In this document: piece after piece, positions 1-6,713 of the stretch
Numbering within the stretch: the first letter of the stretch is position 1
How the letters are laid out: every line of letters begins with the position of its first letter
Assembly (NCBI GenBank): GCA_046726955.1
Contig: JBKPBQ010000586.1
Span: forward strand, 1-6,814
Length of the DNA: 6,814 bases
From: CAVPGH01 sp046726955
GTDB lineage: Bacteria > Acidobacteriota > Vicinamibacteria > Fen-336
Direction: 5' to 3'
Notes under the pieces: generated by a model
Database searches by the model: none
Told to the model about the DNA's origin: nothing
What the model saw: the letters and a program-made list of their open reading frames with translations, nothing else
Position numbers and translations under genes: made by a program

Positions 1-86
1 CACCAGAGGTCGTAGGCGAGGTCCCGCAGCCGCTCCACCCTCGGAGGAAGCTCGATATCGGCCGTGTGCAGGGTGCGGATGTCCAT
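1..86 (-). CDS. glgP: Alpha-glucan (glycogen/maltodextrin) phosphorylase, N-terminal fragment
   Basis: Only the first 28 codons plus two bases lie in the window; the gene runs off the left edge. It opens with an ATG at 86-84 and reads MDIRTLHTADIELP, then PPRVERLRDLAYDLW, and the last two bases fit a second Trp. The 'LPxRxxxLxxLAYxLWW' pattern is the conserved start of the N-terminal domain (DUF3417) of bacterial and archaeal alpha-glucan phosphorylases. In this family the enzyme is a pyridoxal-phosphate protein that releases glucose-1-phosphate from storage glucans in the cytoplasm. The catalytic domain and PLP lysine lie outside the window, so the call rests on this short signature. It is 61 bp downstream of the PilZ gene, and a TATAAT box lies 43 bp before its start. 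The Shine-Dalgarno is weak (AGGA, 13 bases before the ATG). The symbol is a family-level label. Confidence 0.72.
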   Translation of the reverse strand, partial: MDIRTLHTADIELPPRVERLRDLAYDLW

Positions 87-129
87 CGCTCGATTTCGAT
101 CCTGGGATACGAGAGGGTTGGCGCGCCGG

Positions 130-135
130 ATTATA
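130..135 (-). promoter_or_regulatory. Candidate -10 box (TATAAT) upstream of the phosphorylase gene
   Basis: The minus strand reads TATAAT at 135-130, a perfect sigma70 -10 consensus and an AT-rich island in very GC-rich sequence, inside the 61-bp gap before the phosphorylase. Transcription would begin near 123 and leave a leader of roughly 37 bases. The matching -35 region (about 153-159) reads TCCGAGA and is a poor match, so the promoter is weak, activator-dependent, or fortuitous. A perfect 10-bp palindrome, GACGCGCGTC (140-149), sits directly upstream of the -10, where an operator could lie. It also overlaps the stop codon of the PilZ gene. Confidence 0.4.
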
Positions 136-147
136 CCAGGACGCGCG

Positions 148-816
148 TCAGCTCTCGGACTCCACGTACTGCTTGATGCGCACGCGGCCGTCCCCCTGGA
201 CGTGGGTCAGCTCGAGTCCGAACTGGCCGGGAGGTCCCGCCTCCCGCACCACCGTGCCCATCCCCGCTACCACGTGCTCGCTCCGGGGAAGACGGAAGGC
301 GAACTGCACGTCGTCGCCCACGCGGAGCCCCTGTCCGGATTCCACGAGCATGCCGTTCACGCTCAGGTTCAACGCGATGACGGGGAAGATCCTCCCCGCG
401 ACCTCGAGTCGGGAGTCGATCTGGACGTGCACGTCGAACCGGGCAGCCCGGCGGAGCGGGACGTGGATGAGCCGCTCGAGGCGGTCGTCCCAGTCGGGGC
501 CGGGAGGGAGCCTGAGGATCGCGTTGGCACCCGCTTCCAGCACCGCGACTTCCGACGGCTCGAAGTCGCCGCGGGCGAGGGCCACGATGGAGACGCCGCG
601 GGTCAGGGGATCCTGGCGGAGCTGGGCCACGAGCGCCGCCACGTTCGGCATGCGCTCGTCCACGATCAGGATGTCGGGGCGCCCGCCGGAGACCAACTGG
701 CGAGCCTGCTCCAGCGAGGCGGTCATGTAGCGCTCGACGTTCTGGCGCCAGAGCACGGTTTCGGCGAGCTCGTCGTCGAGCGGCTCCGGCGCGACGATGA
801 CCGCGGTGAGGGCCAT
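148..816 (-). CDS. Degenerate receiver (REC-like) domain fused to a PilZ c-di-GMP-binding domain
   Basis: This 222-aa protein has two domains and no predicted signal peptide or membrane segment, so it is probably cytoplasmic. Residues 4-115 resemble a response-regulator receiver: 'ILIVDERMP' places an Asp at 53 exactly where the phospho-acceptor sits. The rest of the active site is eroded: beta-1 ends in 'VIVAPEP' instead of an acidic pair, the Thr/Ser position near 80 is Ala/Leu ('VALAR'), and the conserved Lys is replaced in 'ILRLPP'. Residues about 120-218 form a PilZ domain with both nucleotide-binding motifs intact, RRAAR (122-126, RxxxR) and NLSVNG (150-155, NxSxxG). The expected role is a c-di-GMP effector; the partner and output are unknown. 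It starts with ATG only 4 bp after the nadE stop, with GGAG 9 bases upstream inside nadE, so translation is probably coupled. It could instead be annotated simply as a PilZ-domain protein. Confidence 0.88.
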   Translation of the reverse strand: MALTAVIVAPEPLDDELAETVLWRQNVERYMTASLEQARQLVSGGRPDILIVDERMPNVAALVAQLRQDPLTRGVSIVALARGDFEPSEVAVLEAGANAILRLPPGPDWDDRLERLIHVPLRRAARFDVHVQIDSRLEVAGRIFPVIALNLSVNGMLVESGQGLRVGDDVQFAFRLPRSEHVVAGMGTVVREAGPPGQFGLELTHVQGDGRVRIKQYVESES

Positions 817-820
817 CGGC

Positions 821-2770
821 TCAGGCTCCGTCCAGCTCGCGCACCCACGCGCCCTTGCTCGCGTCGCTGGGCATCCGCCAGTCGCCGCGGGGGGAAAGGC
901 TCACCGAGCCGACCTTCGGACCGTCCGGCATCACCGAGCGCTTGAACTGGTTGTCGAAGAAGCGGGTGACGAACACCCGTAGCCACCGCTTCAGCTCGGA
1001 GGCCTCGTAGCGCGCGCCGAAGGCCTGGTCGGCGAGGAACAGCATCTTCCGCGGCCCCGCGCCCATTCGAAGCATGCAGTAGAGGAAGAAGTCGTGCAGC
1101 TCGTAGGGACCGATGATCTCCTCCGTGTGGTGGCCGGGGTTGCCGCCGGCCCCAGCGGGCACGAGCTCGGGAGAGACCGGCGTCGCCAGCACCTCCTTGA
1201 GGACGTCGCGCTCCACCGGCTGCGACTGGTGGTCGGCCACCCAGGCCACGAGCTGGCGCACGAGCGTCTTGGGCACGCCCGCGTTGACGTTGTACATCGC
1301 GATGTGGTCGCCGGCGAAGGTCGAGAAGCCGAGGGCGAGCTCCGAGAGGTCGCCCGTGCCCACCACCAGCCCGGACTCCTTGTTCGCGAGGTCCATGAGC
1401 ACCTGCGTGCGCTCCCGGGCCTGGAGGTTCTGGTAGGTGACGCTCGAGCGGTCCTCGGGGTCGAGACCGATGTCCTGGATGTGCCGCGTGCACGCGGCGC
1501 GGATGTCGATCTCGCGCAGCTCCACCCGCAGCGCGGCGGCGAGCCGGCGCGCGCTCACCAGCGTGCGCTCGCTCGTGCCGAAGCCGGGCATGGTGACGGC
1601 GAGGACGTCGGTGCGGGAGCGCTTCAGGAGGTCGAGCGTGCCCGTGGACACGAGGAGGGCGAGCGTCGAGTCGAGGCCGCCGGAGAGCCCGAGGACGGGC
1701 CGCTTGAGCGACGTGTGCTCCAGCCGCCGGGCGAGCCCCGCGGTCTGGATGGAGAACACCTCCCGGCAGCGCTCGTCGAGCGTCGCCGGATCCGACGGGA
1801 CGAAGGGGTGGGCGTCGAGCGGGCGGGCGAGCTTGCCGGGCAGCGGTGACGGGATCGCCTGCAGGGGAAGCCGCCTGTAGGGGCCCGGCGCCTCCGCCGC
1901 GTCGGAGAACGAGGTCTGCCGCGCGCGCTCCACGCGCAGCCGCTCCGTGTCCACGTCGGCTACGATGAGGTCGCCCTCCCGGCGGAAGCGCTCGCCCTCG
2001 GCAAGGAGCACCGCGTTCTCCGCGATCATCAGGTGGCCGTCGAAGACGAGGTCCGTGGTGCTCTCGTGGACGCCCGCGTTCGCGTAGGCGTAGGCGGAGA
2101 GCGTGCGTCCCGACTGCTGGCGCACCAGCTCCCGGCGATAGTCGGCCTTGGCCACTGTCTCGTTGGAGGCGGACAGGTTCAGGATCACGGTGGCCCCGGC
2201 CACCGCGTGGCTGCTGCTCGGGGGCACGGGCGCCCAGAGGTCCTCGCAGATCTCGACGGCGAGCGTCACCCCCGCATCCTCCGGGAGCGCGAACAGCAGG
2301 TCGGTACCGAAGGGAACGGCGGACCCGCAGAGCCGGACCTCGGCGAGCCGCGACTCCAGCGCCGAGGAGAACCATCGCTCCTCGTAGTACTCCTGGTAGC
2401 CGGGCAGGTACGTCTTGGGCACGACGCCGAGGAGCTTGCCCGACTGGAGAACGGCCGCCGCGTTGAAGAGCCGCCCCGAGTGGGCCACGGGAAGGCCCAT
2501 GGCCAGCACCATCGGCGAGTCGCGGGTCTGGCGCAGCACGTTCTCCAGCGCCTTCTCGGCGCCTCCGACGAGCGTCGTGAGGCTGAAGAAGAGGTCGCCG
2601 CAGGTGTAGCCGGTGAGGCCGAGCTCGGGCAGCACGAGCACCTGGGCGTCGCGCTCGCGCGCCTTCACGATGGTGGCCAGGATGCGCTCCGCGTTGCACT
2701 CGGGATCGGCAACGGAAACGGGCGGGCTCGCCGCGGCAACGCGCAGGAAGCCCATGGGCGCGGTGGTCAC
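821..2770 (-). CDS. nadE: Glutamine-dependent NAD+ synthetase
   Basis: This 649-aa enzyme makes NAD+ from deamido-NAD+ (NaAD), ATP and glutamine, the last step of NAD biosynthesis in the cytoplasm. Residues about 8-285 are the nitrilase-like glutaminase domain with the Glu-Lys-Cys triad: E49 in 'LPELGLTGY', K119 in 'VVPKTYLP' and C175 in 'VEICEDLW'. Residues about 335-649 are the synthetase domain, with the ATP P-loop SGGLDST at 363-369, 'GTGDLSELALG' at 471-481, 'YNVNAGVPKTL' at 493-503 and 'SPRGDWRMPSD' near 626-636. Length, domain order and motifs closely follow the Mycobacterium tuberculosis-type two-domain NadE (about 680 aa), from my knowledge of the family. The chosen start is GTG at 2770, with AGGGG 12 bases upstream. 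An in-frame ATG at 2755 would remove only five residues before the conserved 'FLRVAA' and is the alternative. The gene lies 21 bp after the hydrolase and 4 bp before the PilZ gene. Confidence 0.97.
   Translation of the reverse strand: MTTAPMGFLRVAAASPPVSVADPECNAERILATIVKARERDAQVLVLPELGLTGYTCGDLFFSLTTLVGGAEKALENVLRQTRDSPMVLAMGLPVAHSGRLFNAAAVLQSGKLLGVVPKTYLPGYQEYYEERWFSSALESRLAEVRLCGSAVPFGTDLLFALPEDAGVTLAVEICEDLWAPVPPSSSHAVAGATVILNLSASNETVAKADYRRELVRQQSGRTLSAYAYANAGVHESTTDLVFDGHLMIAENAVLLAEGERFRREGDLIVADVDTERLRVERARQTSFSDAAEAPGPYRRLPLQAIPSPLPGKLARPLDAHPFVPSDPATLDERCREVFSIQTAGLARRLEHTSLKRPVLGLSGGLDSTLALLVSTGTLDLLKRSRTDVLAVTMPGFGTSERTLVSARRLAAALRVELREIDIRAACTRHIQDIGLDPEDRSSVTYQNLQARERTQVLMDLANKESGLVVGTGDLSELALGFSTFAGDHIAMYNVNAGVPKTLVRQLVAWVADHQSQPVERDVLKEVLATPVSPELVPAGAGGNPGHHTEEIIGPYELHDFFLYCMLRMGAGPRKMLFLADQAFGARYEASELKRWLRVFVTRFFDNQFKRSVMPDGPKVGSVSLSPRGDWRMPSDASKGAWVRELDGA
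826..829 (-). promoter_or_regulatory. Ribosome binding site of the PilZ gene, inside the end of nadE
   Basis: GGAG on the minus strand lies 9 bases before the ATG at 816, within the last codons of nadE. A ribosome ending nadE at 823-821 would stop between this site and the start codon, which favours translational coupling of the two genes. It also supports the ATG at 816 as the true start. Confidence 0.6.
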
Positions 2771-2791
2771 GAGATCAGGATACCCCTGTTT

Positions 2792-3547
2792 TCAGGCGGT
2801 CGGATTCGGGCTCGACTCGACCTCGCGCCAGAACGCGCGCACGGCCTCGGCGAAGGCTTCCGGGTTCTGGCGCTGCGGGTGGTGCACCGCTCCCGGGATC
2901 GAGAGGAACCGTCCGCGCGGAAGGCCCGCCCCGAGCTCGCGGCCCGCCTCCACCGGGAAGTACCGCTCGCGCTCCCCCGTGACCACGAGCACGGGCACCT
3001 CGATCGCGGCCAGACGGTGGCGGCCGTCGTAGGCGAAGAGCTCGCGCGTCCCCTGCACCAGCGCCCCGCGGTCCACCGCCGCGATGCGCTCCACGATCTC
3101 CTCGCGGTCCGGGGACTCGACGCTGGCCAGGAAGTCCTGGTAGAAGCTCCGGACGTCGCGGGCCTCCGCCACGGCGCGCGCGAGGGCTTCGCCGTCGAGC
3201 GTGTCGCGGGCCGCCGCCCACGTGGCCACGAGCACGAGCGAGCGGAAGGCGCCCGGCTCCTCGGCGGCCACGATCTGGGCGGCGACCCCGCTCAGCGAGG
3301 CGGCCACGAGGTGGGGCGGCTCGTCGGGCGAGACCGCGCGGCGCACGGCCAGGAGATCGCGGGCGTGGCGCTCCAGCGAGTAGTCGTCGAGGTCGCGCGA
3401 GGAGAGCCCGTGGCCGCGGAGGTCGTACGTTGCCACCCGGCGGTCGCGGACGAATGCGTCCAGGACGCGGCTCCAGACCTCGCGGTTGCCCCCGAGCCCG
3501 TGGGCGAGGAGGGCGGGGGTGGCGAGCCCCGCCCCGCGCTCCTCCAC
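2792..3547 (-). CDS. Alpha/beta-fold hydrolase, substrate unknown; real start probably further upstream
   Basis: From the GTG at 3547 the protein is 251 aa. It has the alpha/beta-hydrolase landmarks in order: oxyanion-hole 'HGLGG' (16-20), 'YDLRGHGLS' (41-49), a nucleophile elbow 'AASLSG' with Ser84, an acid loop 'TGERERYFP' and a C-terminal 'GAVHHP' with His222. The acid is probably Glu194, because the usual Asp is missing there. The pattern resembles small esterases, enol-lactonases and haloperoxidase-like proteins; no substrate can be assigned. No signal peptide is seen, so it is probably cytoplasmic. The frame stays open to an in-frame stop at 3631-3629. The 14 codons before the GTG encode RARDLDVNGIRLH, which continues the typical first strands of this fold, so translation may start at a CTG at 3589. 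The listed start is the conservative conventional one. The gene lies downstream of the receptor and 21 bp ahead of nadE, probably in one transcript. Confidence 0.88.
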   Translation of the reverse strand: MEERGAGLATPALLAHGLGGNREVWSRVLDAFVRDRRVATYDLRGHGLSSRDLDDYSLERHARDLLAVRRAVSPDEPPHLVAASLSGVAAQIVAAEEPGAFRSLVLVATWAAARDTLDGEALARAVAEARDVRSFYQDFLASVESPDREEIVERIAAVDRGALVQGTRELFAYDGRHRLAAIEVPVLVVTGERERYFPVEAGRELGAGLPRGRFLSIPGAVHHPQRQNPEAFAEAVRAFWREVESSPNPTA

Positions 3548-3589
3548 GTGAAGGCGGATGCCGTTGACGTCGAGATCGCGAGCCCTCAG
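3548..3589 (-). other. Probable N-terminal extension of the hydrolase, starting at CTG
   Basis: Read in the hydrolase frame, CTG at 3589 is followed by RARDLDVNGIRLH and then the listed start (VEERG). 'xDVNGIxLHxEExG' is the common opening beta-strand pair of alpha/beta hydrolases, so this stretch looks coding. No ATG, GTG or TTG exists in frame between the stop at 3631-3629 and the GTG at 3547; CTG is the only plausible initiator. A modest purine-rich GGCGGGA lies about 5 bases upstream of it. Confidence 0.6.
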
Positions 3590-3601
3590 CTTCGTCCCGC
3601 C

Positions 3602-3621
3602 GGCGACCCCCCGTCGTCGCC
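3602..3621 (-). other. Short hairpin directly after the receptor stop codon
   Basis: On the minus strand GGCGAC (3621-3616) and GTCGCC (3607-3602) form a perfect 6-bp GC-rich stem around an 8-base loop. The stem begins at the last base of the TAG stop codon. No T-tract follows, so it is not a canonical intrinsic terminator. It could weaken read-through, protect the receptor mRNA 3' end, or be chance in GC-rich sequence. Confidence 0.35.
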
Positions 3622-6600
3622 TAGAAGGTCAGCTTAGCCGCAAGCTGCACGACGCGCGAGTTCGGCTCGAAGAGCAGCGTCGCCGCGCTGTCCGCCCCGA
3701 AGTTCAGCCGGGGGTTCGAGAGGTTCTGCTGGGGCACGAGCGCCGTGCCGTTGTAGTTGTAGAAGGCGGACTGCTGGGCGGTCACGTTCGTGGTGTTGAA
3801 CAGGTTGAAGGCTTCCCCGATGAAGTCGAGCCGGAGCCGGGGTCCGAGCGGGATCCGCTTGGCGAGCCGGAGGTCCGTGTTGTACTGCGTGGGCAGGCGT
3901 TGGCTGTTGCGGGAGCCGGGCACGATGTCGTTGCTCGGGTTCTGGTCGCGGTTGACGTCGCTGCCCGTGATCCGCTCGGAGTAGGGCAGGCCGCTCTCGA
4001 TCGTGGAGATCCAGCTGAGCTGCCAGCCCCCGAGGAGCGCCCGCGTCACGCTGCCGGAGCTCTTGAAGTAGTCCATGTCCCAGTAGCCGCTGAACACGAG
4101 GCGGTGGCGCTGGTCGAGGTCGCCGGGCGCGCGGTCCGCTTCGAAGTCGGCGGGGTTCGAGACGTACTTCGCGTCGTCGCCCGCGTTGCCGGGGACGACG
4201 GCGGTCGCGTCGGGCTTGGTGTCGGTGACCTTCCCGAGAGTGTAGGCGAGCGCCGCCTGCACCTTCCCCGCGAATCGCTTGCGGATCTCGACGGCGAGGC
4301 CGTTGTACCTGCTCTCCGCGGTGCTCTCGAAGCGCAGGATGCGCGCGAAGTTCGTGAAGGGCCGGACCGTCGGGAACTGCTGGATCGTCACGGTGCCTCC
4401 GCCGAGCACGGGAATGTTCGTGGGCACGGGCGTGCCGATGTTGTAGTCGCGCGTGCGCTGGAGCTTCCGCCCCGCCACGAACATGTAGCCGACGGACACC
4501 ACGAAGTCGCTCCCGACCTGGCGCTCGATCCCGGCACTCGCCTGGTGCACCTCCGGATTCTGGTAGTCCGGGTCGAAGAAGAAGATGCTCGGGACCGCTC
4601 CCGACACGCCGGTGGGCGGCGCGGCGAAGACGCTCGGGTATTTCGGCACCTGCGCGCCGGTGAGCCGCACGGAGATCACGTTGATCCCGTTGTTGGAGTG
4701 CGCGGTGCCCACCATGATCGAGGGAGTGCGCCCGTAGAACAGCCCGTAGCCGCCGCGCACCACCGTCTTCGAGTCCGGCGTCCAGGCCAAGCCCACGCGG
4801 GGGGCGATGTTGTTCCCGTCGGTGTTCAGGAAGCTCGTGTCGATCCCCGCCGCCGCGAGCTGGGGATCGGGGTTCTGGACCTCCGGCTGCTTGAACTTCT
4901 GCAGGTCGTAGCGCACGCCCAGGTTGAGCGTGAGGTTCTTGTTGAGGCGCCACTCGTCCTGCGCGAAGAAGGCGAGCTCGAAGATGTCGGGGTGCGTCTC
5001 CGGCCCCGTGGTGCCGGCCCCCGCGAAGTTCTGCTGGAAGAACTCCCCGGGGCCGTTGGGCAGCCCGCGGTTGAACTGGGCGAGGCTCATGAACCGGTAG
5101 GAGCCGCCGAAGAAGCCGGGGAACAGGTTCAGGATGTGGTCCACGTTCACGTCCGCGCCGAACTTGAAGGAGTGCGCTCCCTGCACGAGGGTCACGATGT
5201 CCGCGCCCTGGAAGCGCTTGATCGTGGTCTCGCGGGGCGAGAAGTTGTTTCGCCCGAAGGTGAGGATGGCGGCCGCGCCCTGGCTCACCACCGTCTCCGG
5301 GTCGTTGGTGTTCGCAAAGCCGGGCTCCTTGTCCCGAGCGACCTGGAAGCGCAGCTCGTTGAAGAGCCGGGCGTTGAAGACCGAGGCGAGCGAGGCGGTG
5401 GCCGTGCGCGTCTGCACGAGCGCGTCTCCGGTGTGCTCGATCGAGTTCGTCGTCCCGCTGTTCTCGTTGTTCCCGCCCGTGAAGTTCTGGTGGTTGTAGC
5501 GGACGGACAGGCGGTGCTGGGCGTTGATCTGCCAGTCCACCTTGGCCAGGAACACGTCCTGGTTGCGCGTGAGCTGGTAGTCCTCGGTCTTGGTCTGGAT
5601 GGTGGCGAGGCCGGCCTGGGTGTCGGGGTCCGGGGGCAGGTTCCCGGGCAGCGTGAGCACCACGTCGTTCGGGATGTCCCGGCGTTGCCCGTCGTAGGAG
5701 GCGAAGAAGAAGGCCTTGTCCTTGACGATGGGGCCGCCCAGCGACGCGCCGAACTGGTCGATGTGGTAGGGCGAGCGGTCGCGGATGGGCGTCGCCGTCT
5801 TGTTCACGTAGCTGTTCGCGTTCAGGTCCTTGTCCCGGTAGAACTCGAAGACGGACCCGTGGAAGTTGTTCGTCCCCGACTTCGTCACCACGTTGATCAC
5901 CGCGCCCCCGGCGCGGCCGTACTCCGCGGAGTAGGCGTTACGGTTCACCTGGAACTCCTGCACCGCGTCCTGGCTGAACTGGTAGGGAGCGCGACCGGAC
6001 CCCGTGCGCCCGAGCGTCTGCCCGAAGAACGTGTTGTTGTTGTCGGAGCCGTCGATGACCAGGCTGTTGAGCGTGCCCCGCTGCCCGGCGAAGCTGATGT
6101 CGCCGGCGCGCGTGTCGCGCGTGACGCCCGGCGTCGTGAGCACGAAGTCGATGAAGTTCCTCCCGTTCACCGGGAGGTTGCTCACCGCGCGCTCGTTCAC
6201 GGTGCTGGACTGCTGGGAGCGGTCGGTCTCGAGGAGAGGCGTCTCCGCCTCCACGGTCACCGTCTCCTCCGCCGCCGCGACCTTGAGGGGAAGCGTGAGC
6301 TCGATGACCTGGCCGATGTTCAGCTCGATGTTGCTGCGCTTGAGCGTGGCGAAGCCCTGGAGCGACGCGGAGATCTCGTAGAGGCCGACGGGAAGGAGAG
6401 GGGCCCGGAACAGGCCGAGGGAGTCGGACTGCGTCTCGCGCACGATGCCCGTCTTGAGGTTCCGGATCGAGACGGAGACCGCCGGCAGAACGGCTCCGGA
6501 CTCGTCGGTGACCGTCCCCTGGATCGTTCCTCCCGCATGCGCCTGGGCGCGTGCCGGTGCCGCGGGCAGGGCCAGCAAAACCCCGATGCACACCACGACT

Positions 6601-6626
6601 GACAGGGCTTTCAGGAAACTCGGCAT
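3621..6626 (-). CDS. Oar-like TonB-dependent outer-membrane receptor
   Basis: This 1001-aa outer-membrane protein imports an unknown substrate using TonB/ExbBD energy. The start at 6626 has AGGGAG six bases upstream and opens directly on a signal peptide (MPSFLKALSV, hydrophobic core, cleavage likely after ARA at 25-27). An in-frame ATG at 6656 would add ten charged residues and has no ribosome site. Residues about 33-115 are a carboxypeptidase-regulatory-like domain ('GTVTDESGAVLPAVSV'). ETVTVEA (121-127) matches a TonB box. The plug follows, with 'LPVNGRNF' (151-158), 'VIDGSDNNNTF' and 'AEYGRAGGAVINVVTKSG' (about 234-251). The remainder is barrel strands, including 'AQDEWRLNKNLTLNLGVRYD' near 555-573 and 'GEAFNLFNTTN', and the protein ends in Phe, the usual BAM recognition residue. 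The length is typical of Oar-like receptors. No susD, exbB or tonB is adjacent, so the substrate cannot be inferred. It is the first gene after a recognisable promoter and may be expressed apart from the genes downstream. Confidence 0.95.
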   Translation of the reverse strand: MPSFLKALSVVVCIGVLLALPAAPARAQAHAGGTIQGTVTDESGAVLPAVSVSIRNLKTGIVRETQSDSLGLFRAPLLPVGLYEISASLQGFATLKRSNIELNIGQVIELTLPLKVAAAEETVTVEAETPLLETDRSQQSSTVNERAVSNLPVNGRNFIDFVLTTPGVTRDTRAGDISFAGQRGTLNSLVIDGSDNNNTFFGQTLGRTGSGRAPYQFSQDAVQEFQVNRNAYSAEYGRAGGAVINVVTKSGTNNFHGSVFEFYRDKDLNANSYVNKTATPIRDRSPYHIDQFGASLGGPIVKDKAFFFASYDGQRRDIPNDVVLTLPGNLPPDPDTQAGLATIQTKTEDYQLTRNQDVFLAKVDWQINAQHRLSVRYNHQNFTGGNNENSGTTNSIEHTGDALVQTRTATASLASVFNARLFNELRFQVARDKEPGFANTNDPETVVSQGAAAILTFGRNNFSPRETTIKRFQGADIVTLVQGAHSFKFGADVNVDHILNLFPGFFGGSYRFMSLAQFNRGLPNGPGEFFQQNFAGAGTTGPETHPDIFELAFFAQDEWRLNKNLTLNLGVRYDLQKFKQPEVQNPDPQLAAAGIDTSFLNTDGNNIAPRVGLAWTPDSKTVVRGGYGLFYGRTPSIMVGTAHSNNGINVISVRLTGAQVPKYPSVFAAPPTGVSGAVPSIFFFDPDYQNPEVHQASAGIERQVGSDFVVSVGYMFVAGRKLQRTRDYNIGTPVPTNIPVLGGGTVTIQQFPTVRPFTNFARILRFESTAESRYNGLAVEIRKRFAGKVQAALAYTLGKVTDTKPDATAVVPGNAGDDAKYVSNPADFEADRAPGDLDQRHRLVFSGYWDMDYFKSSGSVTRALLGGWQLSWISTIESGLPYSERITGSDVNRDQNPSNDIVPGSRNSQRLPTQYNTDLRLAKRIPLGPRLRLDFIGEAFNLFNTTNVTAQQSAFYNYNGTALVPQQNLSNPRLNFGADSAATLLFEPNSRVVQLAAKLTF

Positions 6627-6632
6627 CGGTCT

Positions 6633-6638
6633 CTCCCT
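6633..6638 (-). promoter_or_regulatory. Ribosome binding site that fixes the receptor start
   Basis: The minus strand reads AAGGGAGAG just before the start, with the AGGGAG core (6638-6633) six bases from the ATG at 6626. The earlier in-frame ATG at 6656 is preceded only by C/G-rich sequence without such a motif. The site therefore supports the shorter protein, which begins directly at the signal peptide. Confidence 0.75.
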
Positions 6639-6695
6639 TCGAATCGGCTCACGCATGGGCGGGGCGCGCGGCGACTAGGACGATGGGTGGGGGCT

Positions 6696-6712
6696 GTGAC
6701 GTTTACGTGACG
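6696..6712 (-). repeat. Direct repeat CGTCAC x2, 11 bp apart, at the expected transcription start
   Basis: On the minus strand CGTCAC (6712-6707) is followed by GTAAA and a second CGTCAC (6701-6696), so the copies fall on the same face of the helix. The centre also reads ACGTAAACGT, a short inverted repeat. It lies immediately downstream of the -10 box, where a repressor could block initiation. Operator function is inferred from position and symmetry only. Confidence 0.35.
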
Positions 6713-6713
6713 G

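Noticed and set aside
120..127. GGCGCGCC palindrome between the PilZ gene and the phosphorylase
   Set aside because: Short GC palindromes are frequent by chance in DNA of this composition, and nothing else marks it as a site.
64..945. A 293-codon open frame on the plus strand
   Set aside because: It is antisense to the REC-PilZ gene and to the start of the phosphorylase, with no recognisable protein features.
723..2699. A 658-codon open frame on the minus strand overlapping nadE in another frame
   Set aside because: The nadE frame carries the complete glutaminase triad and synthetase motifs; this frame gives Arg/Ala/Gly/Pro-rich sequence typical of a frame-shifted shadow.
3602..3621. Intrinsic terminator after the receptor
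   Set aside because: The stem is present, but no T-tract follows on the minus strand, so I list it only as a hairpin of unknown role.
2033..3637. A 534-codon open frame on the plus strand
   Set aside because: It is antisense to the start of nadE and the whole hydrolase gene, and its product is low-complexity Arg/Gly/Glu/His-rich with no motifs.
3558..6602. A 1014-codon open frame on the plus strand
   Set aside because: It lies almost entirely antisense to the receptor gene, whose domains are unmistakable. Its translation is a Val/Arg/Glu/Leu-rich monotone without recognisable domains, as expected for an antisense frame in GC-rich DNA.
6545..6626. Possible lipoprotein signal because of a Cys in the receptor's leader
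   Set aside because: The residues before the Cys are V-V-V, which do not fit a lipobox, the Cys is inside the hydrophobic core, and an ARA cleavage site follows.
6627..6656. Earlier ATG for the receptor, adding ten residues (MREPIRRERP)
   Set aside because: It has no ribosome binding site and would place charged residues ahead of a well-formed signal peptide, whereas the ATG at 6626 has a strong AGGGAG at good spacing.
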